DNA of 64,000 nucleotides from a bacterium (GCA_016124195.1 WGOE01000017.1:1-64000), one strand, 5' to 3'; positions 19,401 through 26,193 are shown, numbered from the stretch's first letter. Notes: generated by a model from the letters alone, not told the origin. Numbers and translations are program-made.

Positions 19401-21379
19401 TGTCGGCAGACCAGATCGCGGCCTTGTCTACGGCTCAGATGGCGCAGTTCACGACCGATGACATCGCGGCCCTGTCGGCCGCGCAGATCGCCGGCCTGAC
19501 CACGGCACAGCTCGCCGGGCTGACCACGGCGCAGATTGCCGCGATCGGTGTCGAACCCTTCGCCAGCCTGACGGGGGCGCAGGTGGCCAGCCTGACCACG
19601 GCCCAGGTCGCAGCCCTGACCACGGTGCAGATCGCTGTGCTGGATCCCACGGTCGTGGCCAGCCTGACCACGCTGCAACTGCCGCAGTTGAGCACCGCCG
19701 ATATCGCGGCCCTCAGCGTGGAGCAGGCGGCAGCGCTGACCACGGCCCAGATCGTGGCGCTGTCCACCGCGCAGGTGGCCGCACTCGGCTCGGATCAGGT
19801 GGCCGGGCTTACGACGGCGCAGGTCGCGAAACTGACCACGGCGCAGATGAGCGCGCTGACCACGGATCAGATTGCCGTCCTGACCTCGGATCAGATCGCC
19901 GCACTCGGCACGGCGCAGACGGCGCGCCTTTCGACCGCGGATATGGTGGCGCTGTCGGTTGACCAGATCGCCGCGCTGACCACGGCGCAGACGGCTGCGC
20001 TGACGACGGCGCAGGTGGCGGCCCTCTCGACCGATCAGGTCGGTGCCATGACCACCGATCAGGTGGCGGTTCTGGCCACCGCGGCCCTGGTGGCGCTGGG
20101 GACGGCGGGGATCGTGGCCTTGACGCCCGATCAGGCCGCGGCCCTGACCTCGACCCAGGTGGCGGGCCTGACCACGGCCCAGATCGCCGCGATCGAGGTC
20201 GAGGACCTCGCCGCGCTGTCGACCACGGCGGTGGCGGGCCTGACCACGGCGCAGATCACCGCGCTGACCACGGATCAGGTCGCGTCCCTGACGACGGACC
20301 AGATCGGCGCGCTCGGCACGGCCCAGACGGCCAGGCTGACCACGGCCGACCTGGCGGCGATGACGGCGGATCAGGTCGCGGCGCTGGGCACGGCCGAGGT
20401 CGCGGCGCTGACCTCGACGCAGATCCGCGCCCTGACCACGGATCAGGTGGCCAGCCTGACCACGGACCAGGTGGCCAGCCTGACCACGGCGGGCCTCGTC
20501 GGCCTGACCAGCGACGATGTGGTGGCGCTGACCACGGCGCAGGCTGCCGTGCTCAGTTCGGCGCAGGTCGCGGCCCTGTCCACCGCGGTCCTGTCGCAGA
20601 TGGAGGGCGAGGATTTCGCAGCCCTCTCCACCACGGCAATCCGCGGGCTGACGGTGGCCCAGGTGGCCAGCCTGACCACGACCCAGGTCTCGTCCCTGAC
20701 CACCGATCAGATAGGCGCCCTGACCTCGGCGCAGGTCACCAAACTGACCACCGCGGATATCGGGGCGCTGTCGACCGATCAGGTCGTGGCGATGGCGACG
20801 GGGCAGGTCGCGGCGCTGGGGTCGTCGCAGGTGGCGGCGCTGACCGTCGATCAAGTCGCGGCGCTGACCACGAGCCAGATCGCGGCAATCACGGCCGCCG
20901 GCTTTGCCGGTCTGTCCAGTGACGATGTGGTGGCGCTGACCACGGCGCAGGCTGGGGCGCTAAGCTCGGCGCAGGTCGCGGTGCTGAGCACCTCGGTCCT
21001 GTCGCAGATGGAGGTGGTGGACTTTGCCGCCCTTTCGACCGGGGCGATCCAGGGGCTGACCACGGCGCAGGTCCATGTGCTGACGTCGGATCAGCTCGGG
21101 GCGCTCACCACCGATCAGGTCACGGCGCTGACGACCCGGCAGATCGCGGCCCTGGCCACCGATCAGGTGATGGCGCTGTCCACCGATGCGATCGCGGCCT
21201 TCACCACCGATCAGATGGCGGGCTGGACCACGGCCCAGATCGCAGCCCTGACCACGTCGCAGATCACCGCGCTGGAAACCGCGGATATCGTGGCACTGAC
21301 CAGCAGCCAGACCTCGGCCTTCACCACGATGCAGACCTCGGTGATGACCAACGACCAGATCTCGGCCCTGTTCCTGTGA
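10406..21379 (+). CDS. Giant octapeptide-repeat protein (456 octads, 3657 residues)
   Basis: The protein is a six-residue start (M-T-T-I-S-T), then 456 consecutive octapeptides, then L-F-L. The consensus octad is L-[TS]-[TS]-[ASD]-[QD]-[IVL]-A-A. 6 + 456x8 + 3 equals the full length, so no repeat carries an insertion or deletion. I see no Cys, almost no aromatics and few charged residues; mass is of order 350 kDa. There is no Sec/Tat signal and no GGxGxD (RTX) motif. Start 10406 is preferred (GGAG about 8 bases upstream) over the open frame from 10271. A 7-octad cassette recurs about 21 times between linkers of multiples of 10 octads. Type I export by the upstream HlyB/HlyD is plausible; the hydrophobic C-terminal L-F-L would suit a C-terminal signal. 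I do not recognise a named family; function is unknown (surface layer, adhesin or matrix protein are guesses). Confidence 0.85.
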   Translation: MTTISTLTTAQIAALSTAAIAALTTADIQSLTTAQVPALTTAQIAALTAVQVGALKSTQLAVLTTGQTAVLSTTQVAALKASTLVGLGSADMAAFSTAQAAALSSAQLAAIATRSLANLGTADVAALTTAAIKGLTTTQIGAMTGAQIAALTTAQIAALPVADLGKLSSARIASLSTDQIAALSSAQVAALSSVQLAGLTTAQTAALSTLQIKSLSSAALKGLGSADAVALTTAQAAVLSSAQLAALSTVSVAHLETADIAALTSAAIAGLSSTQLGVLTSAQVAALSTAQIAAISTSAIAKLGTGAIPALSTAQVAALTTAQIAKLGSVQVAALTTAQIGALSSAQAAALATSAMSGLNTADVAALTTAQAAALSSSQLAAISTTAIPHLGVADVAALSTLAIKGLTSAQAAVLSTAQVAALTTAQIAYLAPGAVARLTSAAVAVLATDQISALTTAQVAQLGSAQVAALTTAQVAAMGTAQIAAFAVLGLAGLSTADVAALSTSQVAALTSAQISALSTAAISHMATADIAALSTQAIKGLTTAQMGVLTSAQAAALSTSQIVALSPLQLGRVSAANLAAMGTAQLAAITAPQMAALSSAQIGALSTAQIAALTPAQIAAINATTIKGFGSADIAALTTAQAAALTSTQVASIAATTLNKMGTDDIAALSTTAVRGLTTAQIGVLTTGQLAALSSADIAALSSQQLVKLTTAQIAALTSAQVAALTAAQLASLTTTQIGALQSSQIAALSTARLAALTTAQIAGLGTSVFAGLTTDQAAALTTAQIAALSSTQLGAFGTDDLASLTTAQVAALSTRALPGLTSAEAAALTSAEVGVLGSAQIGALWTAAIAGLGSAAVAALTTATVRALTSTQVAALTSDQAAALTGPQLAALTTAQFATLSSDAVAALTTTQLATLAAAQLAALTSGQVAALTTDQTAALTGTQVAAIGTAALQGLTTADAVALRTGQTVAMTSAQLGSLTTTVLAAMEATDVAAFTTAAMRGLSSGQIAALTTDQVAGLRALQVASLGTAQILGLGSDAVAALTTAEVAALTTAQISALGSTLAAGLTTAQIPHLTTAQIVALSSAALAALPSDDVAALSTAQIQVLTPAQIAALPSASFAALTTGQIAALTAGQVATLGSAQVAALTTAQTAALTTAEIAALTTTALRGLGTADGMALTTAQMAALSSTQVAALDTATVAALETADLAVLSAATIKGLTTAQIGALGTDQVAHLGTAQIAALTTAQLRQLTAADIAALSTGQIAAMSLQQAASLTSTQVAALTTAQVAHMTTQQIAALSTAALQGLTSDDAVALTTAQARALTSAQVASLGTEAVAALETADLAALTTAAIRGLSGTQIGVLGTGQMAALTTAQISALGTAAIASIDPVALAGMTTTQVAALTNTQMAALTPAQIGALTTAQMAAFSAGQVGALSTAGLAGLTSADLVALTTAEAAGLSSAQVAALPTTILDAMETADLAALSTSAIRGISTAGVAVLTTGQIAALTTAQVAALSTGAVSHLTNGQIGAMTTAQVAAMTAGQVGALTSGQVGALTTAQVAGMTTTQIAGLSTAGLAGLGSDALVALTTAQAAALSSGQVAAIDAAVLAAVETADLAAMTTSAIRGLGSAQVAGLSTDRIAALTTAQVAALPTGAIDGLSAADVAALSTAQATALTTTQVARLSSDQVAALTTADIAALSTAQVAAFSTAGLAGLGSDALVALTTAQAAALTAAEVGAIAPAILAQMETADLAALTTTALAGLTTDEVAGLSTAQAVALTTAQLAALSTAQVAAIGSDALAALSTAQIAALTVAQMAALTPDQVGALTTAQTAALTTAQVASLTSTALAGLGSDDLVALTTAQAAALGSAQLGAIAAGVISAMETADLAAVTVAALAGLTSDQMASLGSDQVAALTVGQVTALGTGQIAAIATDGIAAMTTAQVAALSGAQAAALTYDQVNALTTAQVAQMSTDQIAALSTDALPGMGTADLVALTTAQAAVLSSAQIGAIDATVLSAMETADLAALTPSAVLGLTTDQIANLGTAQVAALSTAQLAVFATDRIASLTPDDIAAMSSAQIAALTTAQTAVLTSAQVAALTTAQIAGMTTAQIAVLSTDALAGLTTDDIVALTTAQAAALTAAEMAALDPSLVAAFEAADLAQISTAALRALDTAEIAALGTAQVAALTTGQIVALTTAQVAAMVPAAVAAMTTAQVAHLGTAQVGALGSDQLGALTSAQVAQMSTAQIAALKVAALPGLGSAGAAGLTAAQAAILSSAQLGALDAGVIGALPTADIAALTTTALRGLTTADAAQLTSAQAAALSTAQLAALSTAQIGGLGTQAVQALSTAQIAALSNSQLAALGTAQIAALSTAQVASLSTAAEVALSSAQIAALGTAQVAALTTAQVASLTTGQITALSTDDVAALTTAQVAALTTAEFSALSLAQFTALSGPQLAALTTTQIAKLSTDQLAALGTEQIAGLSTAQTAVLTATQLASLSTDDVAALTTDQIAVLSSTQILALTTGQVAALTTDQTAALTTAQVSHLSTGQIVALTTDQVGALTTAQVAALTTAQIARLTTDDIGALTADQVAALTTAQLIKLTAPQVAALGTEEVAALTTAQVVKMTTAQIAALTTDQAAALTAAQMAALTTAQIAKLSTDDIAALSGSQIAALTTAQVAVLTSTQIAALTTDEAASLTTAQIAALSTVGLKGLGSDDLVALTTDQVQALTSAQVAAISATVIPAMEVEDLAALTATATKGLTTAQIAALSSDQVAGLTTAQLRVLTAVQLAKLTTADVAALSADQVASLNLAQIGALTTAQIAAIGSDQVAAMTTAQVAKLSTAQIAALTTDQVAALTVTQIAALSATQVAKFSTEDVAALSVDQVAALTTAQVASLGSAQVAALTTDAITSLSTGQIAALGTAALAGFGTADTVALSPGQAAALTSFQVAGLGTADLAAMEVEDFAALTSTAVKGLTTAQIAALSSDQVAALSADQIAALSTAQMAQFTTDDIAALSAAQIAGLTTAQLAGLTTAQIAAIGVEPFASLTGAQVASLTTAQVAALTTVQIAVLDPTVVASLTTLQLPQLSTADIAALSVEQAAALTTAQIVALSTAQVAALGSDQVAGLTTAQVAKLTTAQMSALTTDQIAVLTSDQIAALGTAQTARLSTADMVALSVDQIAALTTAQTAALTTAQVAALSTDQVGAMTTDQVAVLATAALVALGTAGIVALTPDQAAALTSTQVAGLTTAQIAAIEVEDLAALSTTAVAGLTTAQITALTTDQVASLTTDQIGALGTAQTARLTTADLAAMTADQVAALGTAEVAALTSTQIRALTTDQVASLTTDQVASLTTAGLVGLTSDDVVALTTAQAAVLSSAQVAALSTAVLSQMEGEDFAALSTTAIRGLTVAQVASLTTTQVSSLTTDQIGALTSAQVTKLTTADIGALSTDQVVAMATGQVAALGSSQVAALTVDQVAALTTSQIAAITAAGFAGLSSDDVVALTTAQAGALSSAQVAVLSTSVLSQMEVVDFAALSTGAIQGLTTAQVHVLTSDQLGALTTDQVTALTTRQIAALATDQVMALSTDAIAAFTTDQMAGWTTAQIAALTTSQITALETADIVALTSSQTSAFTTMQTSVMTNDQISALFL
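10424..21367 (+). repeat. 24-bp coding tandem repeat array, 456 units, with 408-bp (17-unit) superperiod
   Basis: Unit n starts at 10424 + 24(n-1). Seven-unit cassettes start at units 10, 27, 44, 61, 78, (96, degenerate), 119, 146, 163, 180, 197, 214, 231, 248, 265, 282, 339, 366, 403, 420 and 437. The cassette's first unit ends in L-x-G, the second is like L-G-S-A-D-x-V-A, the sixth like M-E-T-A-D-L-A-A and the seventh ends A-I-R-G. The commonest linker spelling is CTGACCACGGCGCAG plus ATCGCGGCC. It is a protein-coding array, not a CRISPR. Confidence 0.9.
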
Positions 21380-21386
21380 CCACGCG

Positions 21387-21423
21387 CCGCGCGCCCCTTT
21401 GCCGGGGGCGCGCGGCACCTTTT
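21387..21423 (+). terminator. Rho-independent terminator of the giant repeat gene
   Basis: An 11-bp G/C stem (21387-21397 with 21405-21415), 7-nt loop and TTTT at 21420-21423, 8 bp after the stop codon. It sits between convergent genes and could also serve the MFS gene poorly. Confidence 0.8.
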
Positions 21424-21428
21424 GCGTC

Positions 21429-22583
21429 TCAGGCGAAGACCGGTCTGCGCTGTCCCAACGCCCCGGCGGTGGCCAGGCTGACGAGGATCAAGGGCAGCGA
21501 AATGCCAAAGGCCATTCGGATGCCGAGATGCGCCGCGACAAAGCCCAGAACCGGAGGACCCAGAAGGAACATCAGGAATGAAAACTGCGCCAGCGCCGCG
21601 ATGTTGAGAGCCGAGGACCGGTCATGGCGCCGGGCGGCGGCCGACATGGCAAGCGGAAAGATCGCGCTGGTGCCAAGGCCCATCAGGGCGAACCCGACCA
21701 GCGACAGCAGGGGCCAGGCCGAAAAGACCACCGTCACGCAGCCAAGCCCCAGCGCTATGAAAAGAACCCGCGCCAGATCGGCGGGGGAATATCTTTCCAC
21801 CACACGGTCCGCGAAGAAACGCATCAGGCCCTGCAGCACGGCAAAGCTTGACACCGCGATGCCCTGCCAGAACTTGTCGGCGGCAAAGGTGTCGCGCATG
21901 TAGATGGCCGACCAGTCCATGCTGGCGCCTTCCAGCAGCATGGCGGGCATGGTCACCACGACCAGCAAGAGGATCGCCAGGGTCGGCGCCGCAACCCGCG
22001 GCACCTCGCCGCCCGCAACCCCGCCCCGCGCCGGCGAGGGCTGGTAATCGCCAAGGGCCGCCAGGCTTGCCAGCGCCACCAGCGGCACCACCAGCGCCAG
22101 ATGCAGCTGCGGGCTGATGCCAAGGGCCGCCACCTGCGCCCCGAAAAGCCCGGCCGTGAAGAATCCGATGCTCCAGAACGCATGCGAGCGGTTCATGATG
22201 CGCTTGCCGATCAGCTGCTCGGTCCGGTCGGCCTCGGCGTTCAGCATGATCTCGATGCAACCGATCGCGGCCCCGACCGGCAGCAGCATCAGGAACAGCA
22301 CCAGCGGCGAGGGCGCCTGCACCGCCAGTGCGTAAAGCGCCGCCAGAAGGGGCAGGGCGCCGGGCAAGAGCCTGCGATAGCCGATCCGCTCCAGATAGGG
22401 CGGGGCGAGGGTCAGCGTGACCAAGACCCCGATCGGCGCGCCGATCAGCCCCAGCCCAAGCGCCGCGGTATCGTCGCCCATCCCGGCCTGCACATCGGCC
22501 AGACGCGGAAAGATGTTGCCCATCGCAAAGGAATATATCGCAAAACCGGCAAACACGCGGCGCGCGGGCGAAAGGTTCATCAT
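21429..22583 (-). CDS. MFS transporter (YbjJ-like)
   Basis: About 384 residues with roughly 12 hydrophobic segments in the 6+6 major facilitator arrangement. The first helix region contains G-F-A-I-Y-S-F-A-M-G and the helix 2-3 loop carries Y-L-E-R-I-G-Y-R-R, a degenerate MFS signature loop. The start at 22583 is chosen because AGGA lies 8 bases upstream; the ATG three codons earlier (22592) directly abuts that site. Substrate cannot be predicted. The gene is convergent with the giant repeat gene and divergent from tmm, so it could share regulation with methylamine use, but nothing shows it. Confidence 0.75.
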   Translation of the reverse strand: MMNLSPARRVFAGFAIYSFAMGNIFPRLADVQAGMGDDTAALGLGLIGAPIGVLVTLTLAPPYLERIGYRRLLPGALPLLAALYALAVQAPSPLVLFLMLLPVGAAIGCIEIMLNAEADRTEQLIGKRIMNRSHAFWSIGFFTAGLFGAQVAALGISPQLHLALVVPLVALASLAALGDYQPSPARGGVAGGEVPRVAAPTLAILLLVVVTMPAMLLEGASMDWSAIYMRDTFAADKFWQGIAVSSFAVLQGLMRFFADRVVERYSPADLARVLFIALGLGCVTVVFSAWPLLSLVGFALMGLGTSAIFPLAMSAAARRHDRSSALNIAALAQFSFLMFLLGPPVLGFVAAHLGIRMAFGISLPLILVSLATAGALGQRRPVFA

Positions 22584-22712
22584 CGGGGACATCCTGCTGT
22601 GACCGGCCCTAGGTAAAGATTTGCCTTGCCGCCGCAAGGGGATTTGCTGTCAGATCGGCTGCGGCACCGGCCTGCGACAGGGATCTGCGACGTTTCATGT
22701 GGGTAAGAAAAA

Positions 22713-22742
22713 TTGACACCCAGCATAGGCTCTGGCTAGGCT
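22713..22742 (+). promoter_or_regulatory. Likely promoter of tmm
   Basis: TTGACA (22713-22718), an 18-bp spacer and TAGGCT (22737-22742). The start of tmm is 48 bp further on. The same TAGGCT hexamer with an 18-bp spacer recurs before dmmD. Confidence 0.55.
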
Positions 22743-22789
22743 GAGGTCCAAGGGCCAGATTCGCAAAGCCCACGCACAGGGAGAGTTCC

Positions 22790-24133
22790 ATGAAGAAAAG
22801 AGTTGCCGTCATCGGTGCGGGCCCCTCGGGCCTCGCGCAGCTGCGCGCGTTCCAGTCGGCCGCGGCCAAGGGCGAAGAGATCCCCGAGGTCGTCTGCTTT
22901 GAAAAGCAGGGCAACTGGGGCGGCCTGTGGAATTATACCTGGCGCACCGGACTGGATGAATACGGCGAGCCGGTGCATTGCTCGATGTACCGCTATCTCT
23001 GGTCGAACGGCCCGAAAGAGGGCCTGGAATTCGCGGACTATTCCTTTGAAGAGCATTTCGGCAAGCAGATCGCCTCTTATCCGCCGCGCGCCGTGCTGTT
23101 CGACTATATCGAAGGTCGCGTGAACAAGGCGGGCGTGCGGCCCTGGATCCGCTTCCGCAATCCGGTGCGCTTTGTCAAATACAATGAGGCCAAGGGCAAT
23201 TTCACCGTCACCGCCCATGATCTGGTCAATGACCGGATGTATGAGGAAGAGTTCGACAATGTCATCGTGGCCTCTGGCCATTTCTCGACGCCGAACGTGC
23301 CGGAATACCCCGGTTTCGCCAAGTTCGGCGGCCGTGTGCTGCATGCCCACGACTTCCGCGACGCGGTGGAGTTCAGTGGCAAGGACATCCTGTTGCTCGG
23401 TTCGTCCTATTCGGCCGAGGACATCGGCAGCCAGTGCTGGAAATATGGCGCGAAATCGGTGACCGTGGCCTATCGCCATGCGCCGATGGGCTATGACTGG
23501 CCGGCCAATTTCACCGAAGTTGCGGCTCTGGATCATGTCGACGAGACGACGGCCTATTTCAAGGACGGCACCTTGAAGAAGGTCGATGCGATCATCCTGT
23601 GCACCGGCTACAAGCACCACTTCCCCTTCCTGCCCGACGATCTGCGGCTCAAGACCGCGAACCGGCTGGCGACGGCGGATCTGTACAAGGGCGTGGTCTG
23701 GATCAATAATCCCAAGCTCTTTTACATCGGCATGCAGGACCAGTGGTTCACCTTCAACATGTTCGACGCGCAGGCCTGGTGGGTGCGCGACGTGATCCTG
23801 GGCAAGATCGCCCTGCCGGCCGACCGCGCCGTGATGGAAAAGGACGTGGTGGACCGGGTTGCCGCCGAGGATGCCGGCAAGGACGCCCATGACGCGATCC
23901 ATTACCAGGGCGATTACGTCAAGGAACTGATCGCCGAGACCGACTACCCCTCGTTCGACGTCGATGGCGCCTGCGAGGCCTTCTTCGAATGGAAGGACCA
24001 CAAGAAGGCGGGAATCATGACCTTCCGCGATCACGCCTACAAGTCGGTCATCACCGGATCGATGGCGCCGGTCCACCACACGCCCTGGAAAGAGGCGCTG
24101 GAGGATTCGATGGAAAGCTATCTGAGGAACTGA
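22790..24133 (+). CDS. tmm: Trimethylamine monooxygenase (bacterial FMO)
   Basis: A 447-residue flavin-containing monooxygenase that oxidises trimethylamine to trimethylamine N-oxide with NADPH and O2 in the cytoplasm. FAD-binding G-A-G-P-S-G is at 9-14, the FMO fingerprint F-G-G-x-x-x-H-x-x-x-F at 179-189 (final Tyr replaced by Phe), and the NADPH site G-S-S-Y-S-A-E-D at 204-211. Length and the C-terminal M-A-P-V-H-H-T-P-W region fit Tmm of Roseobacter-clade and Methylocella strains. It heads a contiguous methylated-amine cluster and has its own promoter and terminator. Other FMOs are possible, but dmm, tdm, mgd and mgs genes next door make Tmm very likely. Confidence 0.92.
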   Translation: MKKRVAVIGAGPSGLAQLRAFQSAAAKGEEIPEVVCFEKQGNWGGLWNYTWRTGLDEYGEPVHCSMYRYLWSNGPKEGLEFADYSFEEHFGKQIASYPPRAVLFDYIEGRVNKAGVRPWIRFRNPVRFVKYNEAKGNFTVTAHDLVNDRMYEEEFDNVIVASGHFSTPNVPEYPGFAKFGGRVLHAHDFRDAVEFSGKDILLLGSSYSAEDIGSQCWKYGAKSVTVAYRHAPMGYDWPANFTEVAALDHVDETTAYFKDGTLKKVDAIILCTGYKHHFPFLPDDLRLKTANRLATADLYKGVVWINNPKLFYIGMQDQWFTFNMFDAQAWWVRDVILGKIALPADRAVMEKDVVDRVAAEDAGKDAHDAIHYQGDYVKELIAETDYPSFDVDGACEAFFEWKDHKKAGIMTFRDHAYKSVITGSMAPVHHTPWKEALEDSMESYLRN

Positions 24134-24160
24134 CCGGTCCTCTCTCTGACACGACCCAGG

Positions 24161-24189
24161 CCCGGCGCGCCCCATTGCGCCGGGTTTTT
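24161..24189 (+). terminator. Rho-independent terminator of tmm
   Basis: Stem CCCGGCGC/GCGCCGGG (24161-24168, 24177-24184), 8-nt loop, then TTTTT. It separates tmm from the downstream permease unit. Confidence 0.9.
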
Positions 24190-24382
24190 GCTGCGTTTGA
24201 GGGCATATCCCTACAAAGCCGCGTGAGAAGACGGTAAACAAATATTCCGGTCGTTAAAATTTTCTAGCCTTGTGCGCGCTGTCGTGATTTTCTTCGCACA
24301 TCCGGGCCTGGGACCCGGTGCGAATGACCCCTGGCCAACCTCAGGCCTCGGGCGGGCAAAAATGATGCGGGAGAGGGTTGCA
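24190..24382 (+). promoter_or_regulatory. Upstream region of the APC permease gene
   Basis: An AT-rich stretch at 24236-24268 (GTAAACAAATATTCC, then TTAAAATTTTC and TAGCCT at 24267) is the likely promoter core. A -35 box is not convincing. No gene is supported in the interval. Confidence 0.4.
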
Positions 24383-26170
24383 ATGACGATGGAATCGAGT
24401 GTCGGCGTATCGAGTGCCGAAGGCGGGGGGCAACTGGTCCGCGCCCTCGACTGGAAGGGTGCGTTCTGGGTGGCGGCGGGGGTGCCGCCCCTGGTCCTGT
24501 TCTCGATCGGGGGCATCGCCGGGGTGGCGGGCAAGGCGGCCTTCGTGGTCTGGATCATCTCGATGATCATGGGGTTCAGTCAAAGCTTCACCTATGCCGA
24601 GATGGCGGGGATGTTCGGCAACAAGTCGGGCGGCACCTCGGTCTATGGCGCCACGGCCTGGCTGCGCTATTCCAAGCTGATCGCGCCCCTGTCGGTCTGG
24701 TGCAACTGGTTCGCCTGGAGCCCGGTTCTGTCCCTCGGCTCGGTCATCGCTGCGGGCTATATCCTGAACGCGCTGTTCCCGATTCCGGCGGCGGATTCGG
24801 CAGCGGTCGTGGCCTGGGTCGCGGCCCATGCGGCCAATTACACCGACACGACGCAATCGGTGCTGGATTACATCGCGGCCCATGCCGGCACCGCGCCCGC
24901 CGATGCGATCAAGGCGGTTGCCTCGGCCGATGGCGTGGCGGCCCTGACGCCCGCCATCCGCACCTGGGAGGCCCTTTCGGTCAATATCCCGGGCCTTGGC
25001 GCGCTGCATTTCAACTCGACCTTCGTAGTGGGGGCGATTCTGATGCTGGTGATGTTCGCCATCCAGCATCGCGGCATCGCCTCGACCGCTTCGGCCCAGA
25101 AGGTGCTCGCCATCATCGTGCTGGTGCCCTTGCTGCTGATCGGTCTGGTGCCGATCCTGACCGGTGCTATCCAGTCGACCAACGTGACGGGCATCGTGCC
25201 GCCGACCGGGTCCTATTCCGGCGTCGACGGCTTGTGGAACCTGGGCGGCTGGACGCTTTTCCTGGGCGGCATGTATATCGCCGCCTGGTCGACCTATGGC
25301 TTTGAGACGGCGGTCTGCTACACGAGCGAACTGCGCGACCCCAAGACCGACACGTTCAAGGCGATCTTCTTTTCCGGCCTTCTGTGCTGCGTCTTCTACT
25401 TCATCATCCCCTTCACCTTTCAGGGCGTGCTGGGGCAGTCGGGCATGCTCGCCTCGGGCATCGTCGATGGCACGGGCGTGGCCGAGGCCCTGGGCAACAT
25501 GGTGGGCGGCGGGCGCGTGATCACGCAGATCTTCGTGATCCTGATGATCCTGGGCCTGTTCCTCGCGATCATGACCGCGATGGCCGGATCGTCGCGCACG
25601 CTCTACCAAGGGTCCAAGGACGGCTGGCTGCCGAAGTATCTGAGCCATGTGAACGACCACGGCGCGCCGACCGGGGCGATGTGGACCGACTTCTGTTTCA
25701 ACCTGTTCCTGCTGGCACTGGCCTCGGATGCGGGCGGGTATTTCTACGTTCTGGCGATTTCGAACGTGGGTTATATCCTGTTCAACTTCCTCAACCTGAA
25801 CGCAGGCTGGATCCACCGCATCGACAGCGGCCATATCGCGCGGCCGTGGAAGGCGCCGGCCCTGCTGATCGGCGTCAATACCGTGCTGGCCTTTGTCAAC
25901 GCGCTGTTTCTGGGGGCAGGGGCCAAGGTCTGGGGCTATTCCAACGCGCTCTGGGCCGGGCTGATCTTTGCCGCGCTGATCATCCCGGTCTTTGCCTTCC
26001 GGCACTACCTGCAGGATGGTGGTCAGTTCCCGGCGCAGGCCATGGCCGAACTGGGCCTGAAGGACGGCGACATGGGCGAGCGCAAGGCGGGCTTCCTGCC
26101 TTACCTGACGCTTTTGGCCGGTGCCGCGCTGGTGCTTTGGGCCAACTGGTACTTTGTCCTGCCGGCTTGA
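24383..26170 (+). CDS. APC-superfamily amino acid/amine permease
   Basis: A 595-residue inner-membrane permease with about 12 hydrophobic helices, a G-G-x-S-V-Y-G motif after helix 2, and a roughly 80-residue extracytoplasmic loop between early helices (about 125-205). ATG at 24383 has GAGAGGG 6 bases upstream; ATGs at 24362 and 24365 do not. It lies between tmm and dmmD and is flanked by terminators, so it is a single-gene unit inside the methylated-amine cluster. Import of TMA, TMAO, dimethylamine or another quaternary/methylated amine is inferred from location. The characterised Roseobacter TMAO importer is an ABC system (TmoXWV), which is absent here. Confidence 0.8.
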   Translation: MTMESSVGVSSAEGGGQLVRALDWKGAFWVAAGVPPLVLFSIGGIAGVAGKAAFVVWIISMIMGFSQSFTYAEMAGMFGNKSGGTSVYGATAWLRYSKLIAPLSVWCNWFAWSPVLSLGSVIAAGYILNALFPIPAADSAAVVAWVAAHAANYTDTTQSVLDYIAAHAGTAPADAIKAVASADGVAALTPAIRTWEALSVNIPGLGALHFNSTFVVGAILMLVMFAIQHRGIASTASAQKVLAIIVLVPLLLIGLVPILTGAIQSTNVTGIVPPTGSYSGVDGLWNLGGWTLFLGGMYIAAWSTYGFETAVCYTSELRDPKTDTFKAIFFSGLLCCVFYFIIPFTFQGVLGQSGMLASGIVDGTGVAEALGNMVGGGRVITQIFVILMILGLFLAIMTAMAGSSRTLYQGSKDGWLPKYLSHVNDHGAPTGAMWTDFCFNLFLLALASDAGGYFYVLAISNVGYILFNFLNLNAGWIHRIDSGHIARPWKAPALLIGVNTVLAFVNALFLGAGAKVWGYSNALWAGLIFAALIIPVFAFRHYLQDGGQFPAQAMAELGLKDGDMGERKAGFLPYLTLLAGAALVLWANWYFVLPA

Positions 26171-26193
26171 GCGGCGGTTGGACCAACCCGAAA

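Noticed and set aside
10424-21367. Regular 24-bp repeats resembling a CRISPR or non-coding tandem array
   Set aside because: There are no spacers, the unit is a multiple of three, one frame is open for 3657 codons with a ribosome-binding site and terminator, and substitutions preserve the amino acid pattern.
10406-21379. RTX toxin or calcium-binding adhesin
   Set aside because: No G-G-x-G-x-D nonapeptides; the period is eight and the acidic residues are too sparse for an RTX roll.
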